Source: CAKZYD01 sp039814715 (GTDB lineage Bacteria > Pseudomonadota > Alphaproteobacteria > Sphingomonadales > CAKZYD01). From it: a stretch of 64,000 nucleotides of DNA. Made by a program: the position numbers and the translations under genes. Location of the stretch: contig JBCCAR010000004.1 of NCBI GenBank assembly GCA_039814715.1, forward strand, positions 57,138-121,137, written 5' to 3'. Numbering within the stretch: the stretch's first letter is position 1; each line of letters opens with the position of its first letter. Positions 52,253-61,126 of the stretch are shown here, piece after piece. Under the pieces are notes generated by a model that searched no databases, was not told the DNA's origin, and saw only the letters and a list, made by a program, of their open reading frames with translations.

Positions 52253-54387
52253 GACCAGTCGAACCCTTGGTCGCTCTCGGCCATAGATCGCAGGCTCTGT
52301 GTCGGATTAAATCGCTCTCCATGACGCTGCGCCATGGCATCGCAGTTGGCGACAAAGTCTTGCAGACCAACACTTTCGATAAGCGATATGGTGCCACCCG
52401 CCCATGACGGAAAACCCCAGCCAAACACACTGCCGACGTCGCCGTCAGCGGGATGTGTGAGCACGCCTTCTTCCAGGCAACGCACAGATTCCAAGGCTTG
52501 GATATAGAGCAACCGGCGCTTAACGTCTTCAGCATCCGGCTGCTCGATGGCGCGAGGGAAATGCGACGACAGGTCCGGCCAGAGGTGTTTGGACCCTTCG
52601 GCAGGATACTCATAAAAGCCGCCGCCGCCTTTGCGGCCAGGCCTGCCAAGCTCTTCCACCATTGTCTCCATCACCGACAAGGACCCTGGAGCGATGTAAC
52701 CGCTATCCTTGTCCTGTGCTTCGCGCACAATCTGGAGCGGCAGCGATATCGACGTTTCATCAATCAAAGCAAGCGGGCCAACGGGCATCCCGGCTTGTTT
52801 GGCAGCATTTTCTATCAAGGCTGGCGCGACGCCCTCGCGCAGCAACTCCATCCCTTCATGAATAAATGTTTGGAAAACGCGGCTGGTGTAAAAGCCCCTG
52901 CTATCATTGACAACAATTGGCAGTTTGCGAATTTGCAGAACGTAATCCAGGGCACGGGCGAGCGCTTTCTTGCCGGTCTTTCCCCCCAAAATCACCTCAA
53001 CAAGGGTCATCTTGTCGACCGGAGAGAAGAAATGCAGGCCAATGTAATCGTCTTCGCGAGAAAAGGACTTTGCGAGCTGGCTAATGGGCAAAGATGACGT
53101 GTTGGAAGCGAACAGCGCATCAGGCGCCATCACCTTATCAGCCTGTGCTGTCACATCAGCCTTTACGACCGGGTCTTCGAAAACAGCCTCGACGACCAAG
53201 TCGACACCCTCAAGATCGGCAAAATCGGTTGTGGGGATGATCCGCTCAAGGACGCAATCGGCCTCCTCTTGCTCTATCTGGCCGCGTTTAAGAGCCTTTT
53301 GCAAAACTTTTGCGGTATAGGCCTTGCCTTGTTCGGCCGCCTCGATCGATTGGTCGAGCAGGACAACATCAATACCCGCCCTGGCCGAAACGCAGGCAAT
53401 CCCGGCGCCCATCATCCCAGCCCCCAGCACGCCCACCCGCGACACGCACGTCTTTTCGATGCCCTCCGGACGGCGTACGCCGTTTTTTGCGAGCCCTTTG
53501 TTCAGGAAATTTGTCCGGATGATAGAACGCGTAACTGATCCAGTGAACAGTTTGGAGAAATACCGGCTTTCGACCAGAAGAGCCTTATCGATGGGGACCT
53601 GAATGCCTTCGAAAATGCATGACAAAATGGCAATGGGCGCTGGGTAATTTGCGCCATATTTCGCCGCCAATTGTGCCGTCATGCTGGTGAAGTAGCTCGC
53701 TGTTTGTTGCTTTAAAAGTCCATCCGACTGGGGAAGGGCAAATCCCTTTTTATCCCACGGACGGATGGGATCAGGAGACGTCGCAAGCCAAGCACGCGCT
53801 GCGTCCATCACCTCATCAGGGGCTACGACCTGATCGACAAGCCCAGCTTCTAAAGCGTCATTGGGAAGGAAGGTCTTAGCATCGAGTATCGCGGCAACCG
53901 CGGGCTTGAGCCCAATGAGGCGCGGCAGTCGCTGCGTTCCGCCCGATCCAGGAAGCAGCCCGAATTTGACTTCCGGCAAGCCAACAGTGGCGCGCGGATC
54001 GCTGCTGAGGATGCGGTGCGTACATGCGAGCGCCAGCTCATATCCGCCGCCCAAAGCAAAGCCATTCATCGCCGCAACAACCGGCTTACCGCAAGTTTCG
54101 ATAAGCCGGTGCATGGCGCTCGCGTCTTGGCTGAAGGCCATTGCCTCGCGCGGGGTCATCGCGCTGGAATGTTGCAGAATGAATTTAAGGTCCGCGCCAG
54201 CCATAAACCCCGGCTTGGCCGATGTCAGGATGATTCCAGCCACCGCGTCATCGTCACGCAGTGCCGTAAACGTCTCGGTCATCTGCGCAATCCAGTCAGG
54301 CGATACCGTGTTGACCGCACTGTCTGGATCATCGAGCGTGACTGTGGCGATCCCATCCGAAACGGAGAGTGTGCAAATCGTTGTCAT
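52249..54387 (-). CDS. Bifunctional enoyl-CoA hydratase / 3-hydroxyacyl-CoA dehydrogenase
   Basis: A 712-residue FadB/FadJ-type fusion. Residues 1 to about 190 are crotonase-like with the oxyanion and acid residues in ALGGGYELALA and LPEVKFGLLPGSGGTQRL. Residues about 300-490 hold the NAD domain (VGVLGAGMMGAGIACVSA) and the catalytic His in GLHFFSPVDKM; the rest is the C-terminal 3HCDH domain. ATG 54387 (MTTICTLSV) lies just after the thiolase stop, overlap-free; a longer frame from 54429 runs into the thiolase gene. Second gene of the beta-oxidation operon. Confidence 0.92.
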   Translation of the reverse strand: MTTICTLSVSDGIATVTLDDPDSAVNTVSPDWIAQMTETFTALRDDDAVAGIILTSAKPGFMAGADLKFILQHSSAMTPREAMAFSQDASAMHRLIETCGKPVVAAMNGFALGGGYELALACTHRILSSDPRATVGLPEVKFGLLPGSGGTQRLPRLIGLKPAVAAILDAKTFLPNDALEAGLVDQVVAPDEVMDAARAWLATSPDPIRPWDKKGFALPQSDGLLKQQTASYFTSMTAQLAAKYGANYPAPIAILSCIFEGIQVPIDKALLVESRYFSKLFTGSVTRSIIRTNFLNKGLAKNGVRRPEGIEKTCVSRVGVLGAGMMGAGIACVSARAGIDVVLLDQSIEAAEQGKAYTAKVLQKALKRGQIEQEEADCVLERIIPTTDFADLEGVDLVVEAVFEDPVVKADVTAQADKVMAPDALFASNTSSLPISQLAKSFSREDDYIGLHFFSPVDKMTLVEVILGGKTGKKALARALDYVLQIRKLPIVVNDSRGFYTSRVFQTFIHEGMELLREGVAPALIENAAKQAGMPVGPLALIDETSISLPLQIVREAQDKDSGYIAPGSLSVMETMVEELGRPGRKGGGGFYEYPAEGSKHLWPDLSSHFPRAIEQPDAEDVKRRLLYIQALESVRCLEEGVLTHPADGDVGSVFGWGFPSWAGGTISLIESVGLQDFVANCDAMAQRHGERFNPTQSLRSMAESDQGFDWS

Positions 54388-54391
54388 TGGT

Positions 54392-55597
54392 TCAAACCCG
54401 TTCGATGATGGTGGCGGTGCCCAGGCCATTGCCCGCGCACAAGGTGATGAGGGCGGTATTGGCGTCGCGCCGCTCTAATTCGTCGAGCACAGTGCCGAGA
54501 ATCATCGCCCCTGTGGCCCCTAAAGGATGCCCTAAGGCGATTGCGCCCCCCGCGACATTGACCGTGTTGGGGTCGATCTCCATGGCGTCCATAAAGCGCA
54601 GAACCACGCTGGCGAAGGCTTCATTGATCTCGAACAAATCGATATCGTCCGTCGTCATGCCCGCACGCTTGAGCAGCTTTTTCGAAACCAACGCCGGCGC
54701 CGTGAGCATGATCGTCGGCTCAGAGCCGATATTGGTGAACGCGCGAATGCGCGCCCTTGGCGTTAAACCAGCCGCCGTTCCGAATTCAGCGTTGCCCACC
54801 AAAACCGCCGCAGCACCATCCACAATGCCGGAGGAGTTGCCGCCGGTGTGAACATGCTCGACACGCTCGAGCTCGGGATAGCGTTGCAAAGCGATGGCAT
54901 CATAGGCGGCAGCCCCCATGTCGGCGAAGGCCGGCTTTAAGGATCCCAGGGTCTCCATCGTGGTCCCAGGCCGCAGATACTCATCCCTTTCGAGAACGAC
55001 CTCTCCAATGACGTCGCAAACCGGAACGACAGAGCGATCGAAGGCGCCCGATGATTGGGAATGGGCAGCACGCTGTTGGCTGGTCAGAGCGTAGCGATCC
55101 ACCTCCTCACGCGTGTAACCGTCTATCGATGCGATCATGTCTGCCCCGATACCTTGTGGGGCAAAGTGATTGTGATAGGAGCACCACGGATCAGCAGTCC
55201 AAGCGCCTGTATCGGCCCCAATATAAGTGCGCGACATGGCTTCGACACCGCCGCCAACGGCGGCTTGGGCAGCACCGGTCATAACTTGTGCAGCAGCGCT
55301 GTTCACCGCTTCTAGTGCCGAAGCGCAAAAGCGATGCACTTGCTGTCCGGCGACGCTTTGCGCCCAGTCGGCGCTCAAAACGGCGGCGCGCGCAATATTA
55401 CCGCCCTGCTCGCCAACCGGCTGCGCGCACCCATAAATCACATCATCGACAAGCGCCGTATCAAGCCCATTGCGCTGCGCAAGGGCCGCCAAAGGCGTTG
55501 CTGCAAGCGCGACCGCAGTCACTTCATGCAACGAACCATCAGGCCGGCCGCGTCCGCGCGGTGTGCGTACGTGATCATAGATGAGTGCTTCAGTCAT
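54392..55597 (-). CDS. Acetyl-CoA acyltransferase (thiolase)
   Basis: A 401-residue thiolase. The nucleophile Cys is in GQQVHRFCASALEAVNSA, then FEINEAFASV, the His in GGAIALGHPLGATGA and the second Cys in LCAGNGLGTATI (the usual CxGxG is CAGNG here). It cleaves 3-ketoacyl-CoA with CoA. The start ATG 55597 is preferred over 55627, which lies inside the inverted repeat at 55626-55663. Leads the operon thiolase-FadJ-acyl-CoA dehydrogenase, with its operator candidate 29 bp before the start. Confidence 0.92.
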   Translation of the reverse strand: MTEALIYDHVRTPRGRGRPDGSLHEVTAVALAATPLAALAQRNGLDTALVDDVIYGCAQPVGEQGGNIARAAVLSADWAQSVAGQQVHRFCASALEAVNSAAAQVMTGAAQAAVGGGVEAMSRTYIGADTGAWTADPWCSYHNHFAPQGIGADMIASIDGYTREEVDRYALTSQQRAAHSQSSGAFDRSVVPVCDVIGEVVLERDEYLRPGTTMETLGSLKPAFADMGAAAYDAIALQRYPELERVEHVHTGGNSSGIVDGAAAVLVGNAEFGTAAGLTPRARIRAFTNIGSEPTIMLTAPALVSKKLLKRAGMTTDDIDLFEINEAFASVVLRFMDAMEIDPNTVNVAGGAIALGHPLGATGAMILGTVLDELERRDANTALITLCAGNGLGTATIIERV

Positions 55598-55625
55598 CGC
55601 GGCAGATCTTTCAATACAAAAGGAC

Positions 55626-55663
55626 AACGTTTCTTACTGATCGTTTGATCAGTAAGAAACGTT
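55626..55663. promoter_or_regulatory. Perfect 17-bp inverted repeat; operator of thiolase operon (site 3)
   Basis: AACGTTTCTTACTGATC (55626-55642) and its exact reverse complement (55647-55663) are separated by GTTT. Its core TTACTGATC-N4-GATCAGTAA is the best copy of the dyad repeated at 46466 and, less well, at 42024. It sits directly upstream of the thiolase start on the minus strand, a position suited to a repressor. As the TetR regulator lies in the same island, it is the likely binder. Confidence 0.7.
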
Positions 55664-56338
55664 TGGCACCGATTGGCGGACTGAGTCAAGCACTACTCAC
55701 CAGCGTCCAAAGCCAGAAGGCCGATGACAGAACAGATATAATGAGAGCTTTAGCGGCAGACTGCGCTATCTATGCCTAAGGCTGAAACTCTTCTTCCGCC
55801 TGGCTTCGGCCATCTGCACCAAACGGTTCAAAGCACGGACCGAAAATTGCAGACATGTCGAGGGACCACGTCATCGATTGCAATGGCAGCCAAGCCCTTG
55901 CTGTTGTCTTACGTGGCTAACTGTTTGGGGTCTTTTCTCCGACGCAGCCTGACGTAGTTCCGCTGGATGGGGCGTTGCGTCGCTCGAGTCTTTGAAGCTG
56001 ATTGCAGGAGCAGGACCCGAACCTTCGAATGCGAAGCGGCCCATTGCTGCCGTTGCCAGTTGCCGCTAGTTTTTGCGCTGCGGCGCCCGGAACCGGACAT
56101 TAGGCGGCAGGCGGCGGTCCTTTACTAATAATGCCTTGATCTGGAACAATGCGGTCATTGCCAGCAACACCCTAGGGCCACTTGTCGGCAGAGGCAGTTA
56201 TTACGAATTGAAAACCATATGTCAGATACGCGTGCGGAGGCAGTCGTGCGGAATTTGTGAATGTAATAGCGCTGTTTCCGCCAACTAAATTGGTAGATCA
56301 GCAATGCACTGAAGGTCTGGAAGGCTGCCCAAAGGCAT
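55664..56338. other. Gap without a supported gene
   Basis: This 675-bp stretch between the thiolase operon promoter and the DUF4437 gene has only short open frames with no recognisable family on either strand. Codon structure looks degraded, and no RNA gene was recognised. It may be residue of an old insertion. Confidence 0.5.
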
Positions 56339-57214
56339 CTATTGCAAATGGAAGCGCCCTTGAGTCCTGACATAGACTAAGCAGCTCTCTTCCGCCCTGC
56401 AGTTCAACGAATGGCGAACACGTTGGAGTGACGAAAAGTATCCACCAATGCCCAATTCAACGTCGCCCCGGATACCAGAGACTGAATGTGTGACTTTACC
56501 TTGAATAATCACAGCCTTTAACTCTCCGGCGATCGTCAAGAGTTCTCCCTCATATCCGGTTGGCAGTTTGACAATTGAGCCACTTAGGCTTCCCTCTTGA
56601 ATGTCGCCCCACAGAAAGGCGGCCATTGGGCTGCTTCCGCCGTCTGCGCGAGTCTCGATCCAGCTTAGTTCATCTGCACTTAACCAGACCATGTTTGAGC
56701 TGACGAGATTGAGCGGTCGCTCACCATTGTCAAACGCCATGTCACTTGGCTGGACCAGATAGGGCCCTTCTAAGATCTCTAGAAAGCCCGTTCCGCCGAC
56801 GCCCGGCTTTGCGGATGTAATGTGGACTTCACCCGCAGGTTGGGTCCAGAAAGTTCCTGGTCCCATCCACATGGTTGCCGCTTCGGGATCATCATTGTGG
56901 ATCTCTCCACTGATGACGATCGCACGGTAAGTGATGTTGTGAATGTGCGGCGGCGACGAAAAGCCTTCAGCAAACTGAAGCAGCACGCCGGACGGAACAT
57001 CTTTACGAATATCGCCCCAAAGGACGCCTGCCTTTGGACTGGTTTCAGCCCTTGCCGGGTTTAGCGGTTGGTATTCGACCTCGTTCGGAGAGATGACGAC
57101 GACGCTATCGATTTGAGCGTCCGTGTAGGTGTCATTCGTCGCTTCCGAACACCCGGCTGCCAGAGCTGTGATAAGCAGCAATCCAATTCCGGTGAAAAGT
57201 CTTTGGGTATTCAT
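56339..57214 (-). CDS. DUF4437-type cupin lipoprotein
   Basis: A 291-residue protein with a lipoprotein signal (GIGLLLITALAAGC, lipobox LAAGC), so probably anchored in the envelope. The mature part has two cupin-like halves: VLWGDIRKDVPSGVLLQFAEG with PPHIHNITYRAIVISG, and FLWGDIQEGSLSGSIVKLPTG. The HxH in the first half could bind a metal. DUF4437 proteins are related to ChrR-type anti-sigma cupins; function unknown. The longer frame from 57247 overlaps the upstream oxidoreductase by 4 bp. Third in the LysR-oxidoreductase-DUF4437 series. Confidence 0.75.
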   Translation of the reverse strand: MNTQRLFTGIGLLLITALAAGCSEATNDTYTDAQIDSVVVISPNEVEYQPLNPARAETSPKAGVLWGDIRKDVPSGVLLQFAEGFSSPPHIHNITYRAIVISGEIHNDDPEAATMWMGPGTFWTQPAGEVHITSAKPGVGGTGFLEILEGPYLVQPSDMAFDNGERPLNLVSSNMVWLSADELSWIETRADGGSSPMAAFLWGDIQEGSLSGSIVKLPTGYEGELLTIAGELKAVIIQGKVTHSVSGIRGDVELGIGGYFSSLQRVRHSLNCRAEESCLVYVRTQGRFHLQ

Positions 57215-57243
57215 TTCACTTGTTCTAGTCCGGTCAAGTCGTC

Positions 57244-58233
57244 TCATACGGAAATGACCACTTTGCCAACTGCCTGACCGCTCGTTAGCCGGTGATAGGC
57301 GGCGCCGACTTCCGGCAATTGAAAGTCTTGCTCATCAAGTACTGGCTTGAGCGCTCCAGCATCGACGATCTCGGCGAGTTTCGCGAGGATCGCGCCGTGC
57401 TTTTCGCGGTCGTGATCGTGAAGCATGGGGATCAGCATGAAGATCACATGGACCGACAGCCCTTTGAAATGCGCCGGCGACAGATCAAGTTCTAACAAAG
57501 CAACGGTCGTTGCGATCTGAGCGTTGAGCGCAGCAGCTTCGAATGAATTCGACATATTGGCGCCGCCGACTGAATCAAAGATGACATCAAAACCGGTGCC
57601 GTCCGTATATTTGCCGACATAGTCGGCGACCGCTTCAGATTTGAAATCAATAGACGTCGCGCCGAAACTCTCGATAAGACTAAGCTGCTCATCGCCTGTG
57701 CCGGTTGCGAATACATCTGCGCCCAAATGTTTGGCGAGCTGCACTGCGACGTGGCCAACGCCCCCGGCGCCGCCTTGGACGAGTACTTTTTGATTTGCTT
57801 TGACACCCGCCCGTGTCAGCCCTTCAAAGGCGGTGATGCCGACTAGCGGAAGAGCTGCAGCTTCTCGCATCGAAAGTGACTTTGGTTTGTGTGCGATTAA
57901 TCGGGCGTCGGCGTTTATCAGCTCAGTCAAAGCGCCTTGCAAACCGATCAGACCGCCAGCGCAGCCGTAAACTTCGTCGCCGACTTTGAACCCATCTATA
58001 CCGTCACCGACCGCCTCAACAGTGCCCGCGAAATCCATGCCCAGGACGGCGGGAAGATCAGGCGACAGCGGAAGCTGCTCCTGACCCATCTGGCGGATCA
58101 TTGTGTCGACGGTGTTCACGCTGGTGGCGGCGATGCGCACGAGGACGTGACCCGGCGTCGCCGATGGTGCGGCAATATCCGCTTCTTTAAAAACTGCATC
58201 ATCGCCATAGGCGTTCAAAATCATGGCTCTCAT
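57244..58233 (-). CDS. NADPH:quinone oxidoreductase-like protein
   Basis: A 329-residue zeta-crystallin-like reductase: GroES-like domain with VLGMDFAGTVEAVG, Rossmann motif VLVQGGAGGVGHVAVQLAKHLGA, and FDVIFDSVGG. No zinc ligands seen. It reduces quinones or activated double bonds with NADPH. It follows LysR in the same direction (105 bp gap). GAGG precedes the start. Its chemistry fits beside the oxygenases encoded divergently, perhaps to remove reactive products. Confidence 0.85.
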   Translation of the reverse strand: MRAMILNAYGDDAVFKEADIAAPSATPGHVLVRIAATSVNTVDTMIRQMGQEQLPLSPDLPAVLGMDFAGTVEAVGDGIDGFKVGDEVYGCAGGLIGLQGALTELINADARLIAHKPKSLSMREAAALPLVGITAFEGLTRAGVKANQKVLVQGGAGGVGHVAVQLAKHLGADVFATGTGDEQLSLIESFGATSIDFKSEAVADYVGKYTDGTGFDVIFDSVGGANMSNSFEAAALNAQIATTVALLELDLSPAHFKGLSVHVIFMLIPMLHDHDREKHGAILAKLAEIVDAGALKPVLDEQDFQLPEVGAAYHRLTSGQAVGKVVISV

Positions 58234-58337
58234 CAATACGACCTCATTAAAGTTGTGGCTGTATTCATGAACTATGCTTCGTTAGAAGATAACCGACCGA
58301 CTTGAGTAATCAGTTTTTACATTTTCAATATAATTTA

Positions 58338-59240
58338 TCAGCTCTCCCAAGTCGGCGGCGTTGCGATTTTCTCGATGAGAAAATCGATCATGACCCGCAC
58401 TTTGGAGGTCAAAACGTTGGATTTAGGATAGACAAGCCAGATGGCCGACCCATCATCAATCTCATAATCCGGCAGCACTCTGACAAGCGAGCCATCACGC
58501 AACTCGCGATGAAGGCTCCAAAGGGACCCCATGGAAATTCCGACGCCTGCAAGCGTCGCCAAACGGGTACTCGCGCCATCATCGCAGATGACCCGCGCTT
58601 TTCCATCATCAGGCGGGAACTGACACTGGCGTCCGTCCTCGCTGGAGAGTTGGCGTTTCGTGTCGCCGAAAACCACTAACCGATGGCCCTTCAGATCATC
58701 AGGGTTCTGAGGTGCACCATGTTGAGCAAGGTAGTCAGGCGAGGCACAAAGCACGCGCTTGTCATTCGCCAGCTTGCGCCCCATCAGGGCGCTGTCTTCA
58801 ATAGCAAAGTTTCGTAACGCGAGATCATAGCCACCTTCGATAAGTTTGGTTTGAGTATCGGACAGACGCAGGTCCAGGTTCACTTCCGGATATCGGTCAA
58901 GAAACTCCGGTAGGATCGGCGCGACATAAAGCTGAGCGAAAGTGCTAGAACATGCAAAACGCAAGGTTCCGGAAACTTCTGGGCTACCTTTTCCTAGGGC
59001 GACGAGCCCTGCATCTTCTTGCGCGATGATCTCCTTCGCGAAAGGCAGGAACTCTTCTCCTTCCAGCGACAGTGAGACTTTGCGCGTGGAGCGGTGAAGT
59101 AGGTCAGCGCCGACTTCTTTTTCCAGTTTTGCAAGGCGGGCTCCTGCGACGGCAGGAGCAAGTCCGAGCTGACGTCCCGCTGCGCTGATGTTCAGAAGGT
59201 CGGCGGCAATGACGAAGAGGCGAATGGCTCGCGTATCCAT
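58338..59240 (-). CDS. LysR-family transcriptional regulator
   Basis: A 300-residue regulator with N-terminal winged helix: TRAIRLFVIAADLLNISAAG, RQLGLAPAVAGARLAKLEKEVGADLLHRSTRKVSL, then a CrgA/AphB-like effector domain (GTLRFACSSTFAQLYVAPIL). The start at 59240 (MDTRAIRLF) fits family length; a longer frame reaches 59282. It is divergent from the oxygenase operon, the classic arrangement for a LysR activator, with palindromes between the two. Confidence 0.9.
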   Translation of the reverse strand: MDTRAIRLFVIAADLLNISAAGRQLGLAPAVAGARLAKLEKEVGADLLHRSTRKVSLSLEGEEFLPFAKEIIAQEDAGLVALGKGSPEVSGTLRFACSSTFAQLYVAPILPEFLDRYPEVNLDLRLSDTQTKLIEGGYDLALRNFAIEDSALMGRKLANDKRVLCASPDYLAQHGAPQNPDDLKGHRLVVFGDTKRQLSSEDGRQCQFPPDDGKARVICDDGASTRLATLAGVGISMGSLWSLHRELRDGSLVRVLPDYEIDDGSAIWLVYPKSNVLTSKVRVMIDFLIEKIATPPTWES

Positions 59241-59256
59241 TTTATATCCGTTTTCT

Positions 59257-59275
59257 ATATTCTGAATATGAATAT
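59257..59275. promoter_or_regulatory. LysR-type palindrome in divergent promoter
   Basis: ATATTC-T-GAATAT (59257-59269) is a perfect palindrome and GAATAT occurs again at 59270-59275, giving ATATTC-N7-GAATAT as an overlapping dyad with T-N11-A character. It lies 17 bp before the LysR start and about 90 bp before the CmcJ-like gene, the usual location of a LysR binding site. Confidence 0.5.
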
Positions 59276-59361
59276 ACGACATTTATATTGCTTATGAAAT
59301 CAATATCTAAGGTTCAGAACGATGGCCCGAGCGGCTGTCATCCGAGAGTGGAGATGAACCG

Positions 59362-60144
59362 ATGCCGATCGACGCCAGCGTCAATTACCACGTCAAAAAA
59401 CCGGCGCCGCAGGCCTTTGAATTCGATGTCGATGGCATCATCGGCAATCTCGTTTCACCGGAACTTGTGACGACTGACGTCAAAGTCGCGGACTTGAGCG
59501 ATGGCGGTCCACAACCCGCGTTTCAGCGCGATGGGATCGAGTTCATTGACAAAGCTTCCGCCGTCAAAGACTTCGAAAATGGCGGTGATTGGAAGGCTAC
59601 CTATGATCAGGAATTGATTGACTTTCTAAAAGCCAGGATCGGCGCAGTCGAAGTCATCGTCTTTGATCATACGGTTCGTATTGATGATCCGAACGCACCC
59701 CGTCGCCCCGCCCGCAATGTCCACAATGATTATAATGAGGCGGGTGCGGAGCAACGTCTTATCGATCTGGTCGGCGAGGAGCGGGCTCAGGTGTTTCAAA
59801 AGGCCGGCTACGGTTTTGTGAATGTCTGGCGTCCGATTGAGCATGTCATTACTTCTTCACCGCTCGGCTTCATTCATCCGTCTTCAATGCAATCTGACGA
59901 TTGGATGGATATCGGCCTCATCTATCCAGACCGGTTCGGGCAAATTCTCGGCGTTGCGTCGAACCCGAGCCATGAGTGGTTTTTCAAATCACAGATGAGC
60001 CCTGCTGAGGCTGTGATTTTCAACATCTACGACAGTTCCGGTCGTCCGCATCTGGCGCATAGCGCGCTGGATCTCCCAACGGATGCGTGCGCGACCGCAA
60101 CCCGCAAAAGCATCGAGAGCCGCACGCTCCTGCGGTATTCGTAA
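59362..60144 (+). CDS. CmcJ/AsaB-like non-heme oxygenase family protein
   Basis: A 260-residue protein resembling the CmcJ/NvfI/AsaB group (7-alpha-cephem methoxylase P8-chain relatives and fungal GA4-desaturase-like enzymes). The family motif around RNVHNDYNEAGAEQRL (likely metal His/Asp) and NVWRPIEHVITSSPLGF is visible; the C-terminal YDSSGRPHLAHSALDLP carries another His. These are rare oxygenase-like proteins, mostly in secondary metabolism. Here it leads an operon with a 2OG oxygenase, an SDR and a crotonase. Function in bacteria outside antibiotic clusters is not established. Confidence 0.7.
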   Translation: MPIDASVNYHVKKPAPQAFEFDVDGIIGNLVSPELVTTDVKVADLSDGGPQPAFQRDGIEFIDKASAVKDFENGGDWKATYDQELIDFLKARIGAVEVIVFDHTVRIDDPNAPRRPARNVHNDYNEAGAEQRLIDLVGEERAQVFQKAGYGFVNVWRPIEHVITSSPLGFIHPSSMQSDDWMDIGLIYPDRFGQILGVASNPSHEWFFKSQMSPAEAVIFNIYDSSGRPHLAHSALDLPTDACATATRKSIESRTLLRYS

Positions 60145-60163
60145 GACAGAGAGGCATAACATC

Positions 60164-61078
60164 ATGTCGACAACAACGCTGACAAAAGCCCGGACCGTAT
60201 TGCGTCCGTCTAGGGATGCTATGTTGCAGCGCTACCCTTCCGTTCATTCTTTCTGGAACGAGAATAAAACCCTCTTTGAAGAGGCCTGGACTGAATGGGA
60301 AAAGAATGGGGGTCACAGCGATATTAAGCTGGACAGCTCACTCTATGCCCCTGCGTTGCGCAAGGCGATTGAAACAAGCTGGGAAAACCCAGAACAGGAA
60401 GTCTTAGTCCAAGATCTTTGGACTGAGGTGTTCCCGAACGTCTATAAGGCTCAATTCTTCGACCCGGAAAAGCTGAGTGCTTTGCGCGACTATATGGACC
60501 GCGTCGCTGACGCCGAAATACCCTTACGGCCGCCCTACGGGATTGTTCTGAACCGCGGCGGCGCCATGCTCGATCCGCGCTCTGAAGGTTATCTCGCTGC
60601 GCCGACATTCCAGGCGTTTTATCAGGACCTGATGAACCGCTATATGCGCCCCATCGCCCGGCTCTTGGTCCCGGAAGTCTACGGCTATGACAGCCAGACC
60701 TTTGGTTTTTCGATTGCGTGGCAGGCGGGCAAAGATACGACACTTCGTCCGCATACAGATGCATCCAGCGTCACGCTCAACATCAATCTAAACCTCCTAG
60801 GCGAAGACTTCTCTGGTTCGGCCGTGCGCTTCTTCGAACAAGAGAGCGGCAAGGTAGAAAGCCTCACCTTTGAACCGGGAACGGCGATGATCCATCGCGG
60901 ACATGTCGCGCACGCTTCCGAACCTATCAAGGAAGGTAAGCGCCATAACTTTGTTCTCTGGCTCTACGGTGAGCGGGGGCAAACGCCTTATCAACACGGC
61001 CAAAGTCTAGCGCCCGCCAGCGCCGAAGAGCGTTGGAGTGTTCCCAGCGTCGGATCCGACGGATTCGCGCCCTTCTAG
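60164..61078 (+). CDS. 2-oxoglutarate/Fe(II)-dependent oxygenase (prolyl-4-hydroxylase-like)
   Basis: A 304-residue protein. The iron motif is LRPHTDASSVTLNINLN (His, Asp), the distal His is in HRGHVAHASEPI and the 2OG-binding Arg in EGKRHNFVLWLYGER, the order of P4H-type 2OG oxygenases. It hydroxylates an unknown substrate with O2 and 2-oxoglutarate. ATG 60164 follows GAGAGG and lies 19 bp after the CmcJ-like stop; a longer frame from 60083 overlaps that gene. Two different non-heme iron oxygenases in a row are notable. Confidence 0.85.
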   Translation: MSTTTLTKARTVLRPSRDAMLQRYPSVHSFWNENKTLFEEAWTEWEKNGGHSDIKLDSSLYAPALRKAIETSWENPEQEVLVQDLWTEVFPNVYKAQFFDPEKLSALRDYMDRVADAEIPLRPPYGIVLNRGGAMLDPRSEGYLAAPTFQAFYQDLMNRYMRPIARLLVPEVYGYDSQTFGFSIAWQAGKDTTLRPHTDASSVTLNINLNLLGEDFSGSAVRFFEQESGKVESLTFEPGTAMIHRGHVAHASEPIKEGKRHNFVLWLYGERGQTPYQHGQSLAPASAEERWSVPSVGSDGFAPF

Positions 61079-61126
61079 CGGCGCATTTATCCATCCAAAC
61101 GTACAACACGAAACAGGACAGATGAT

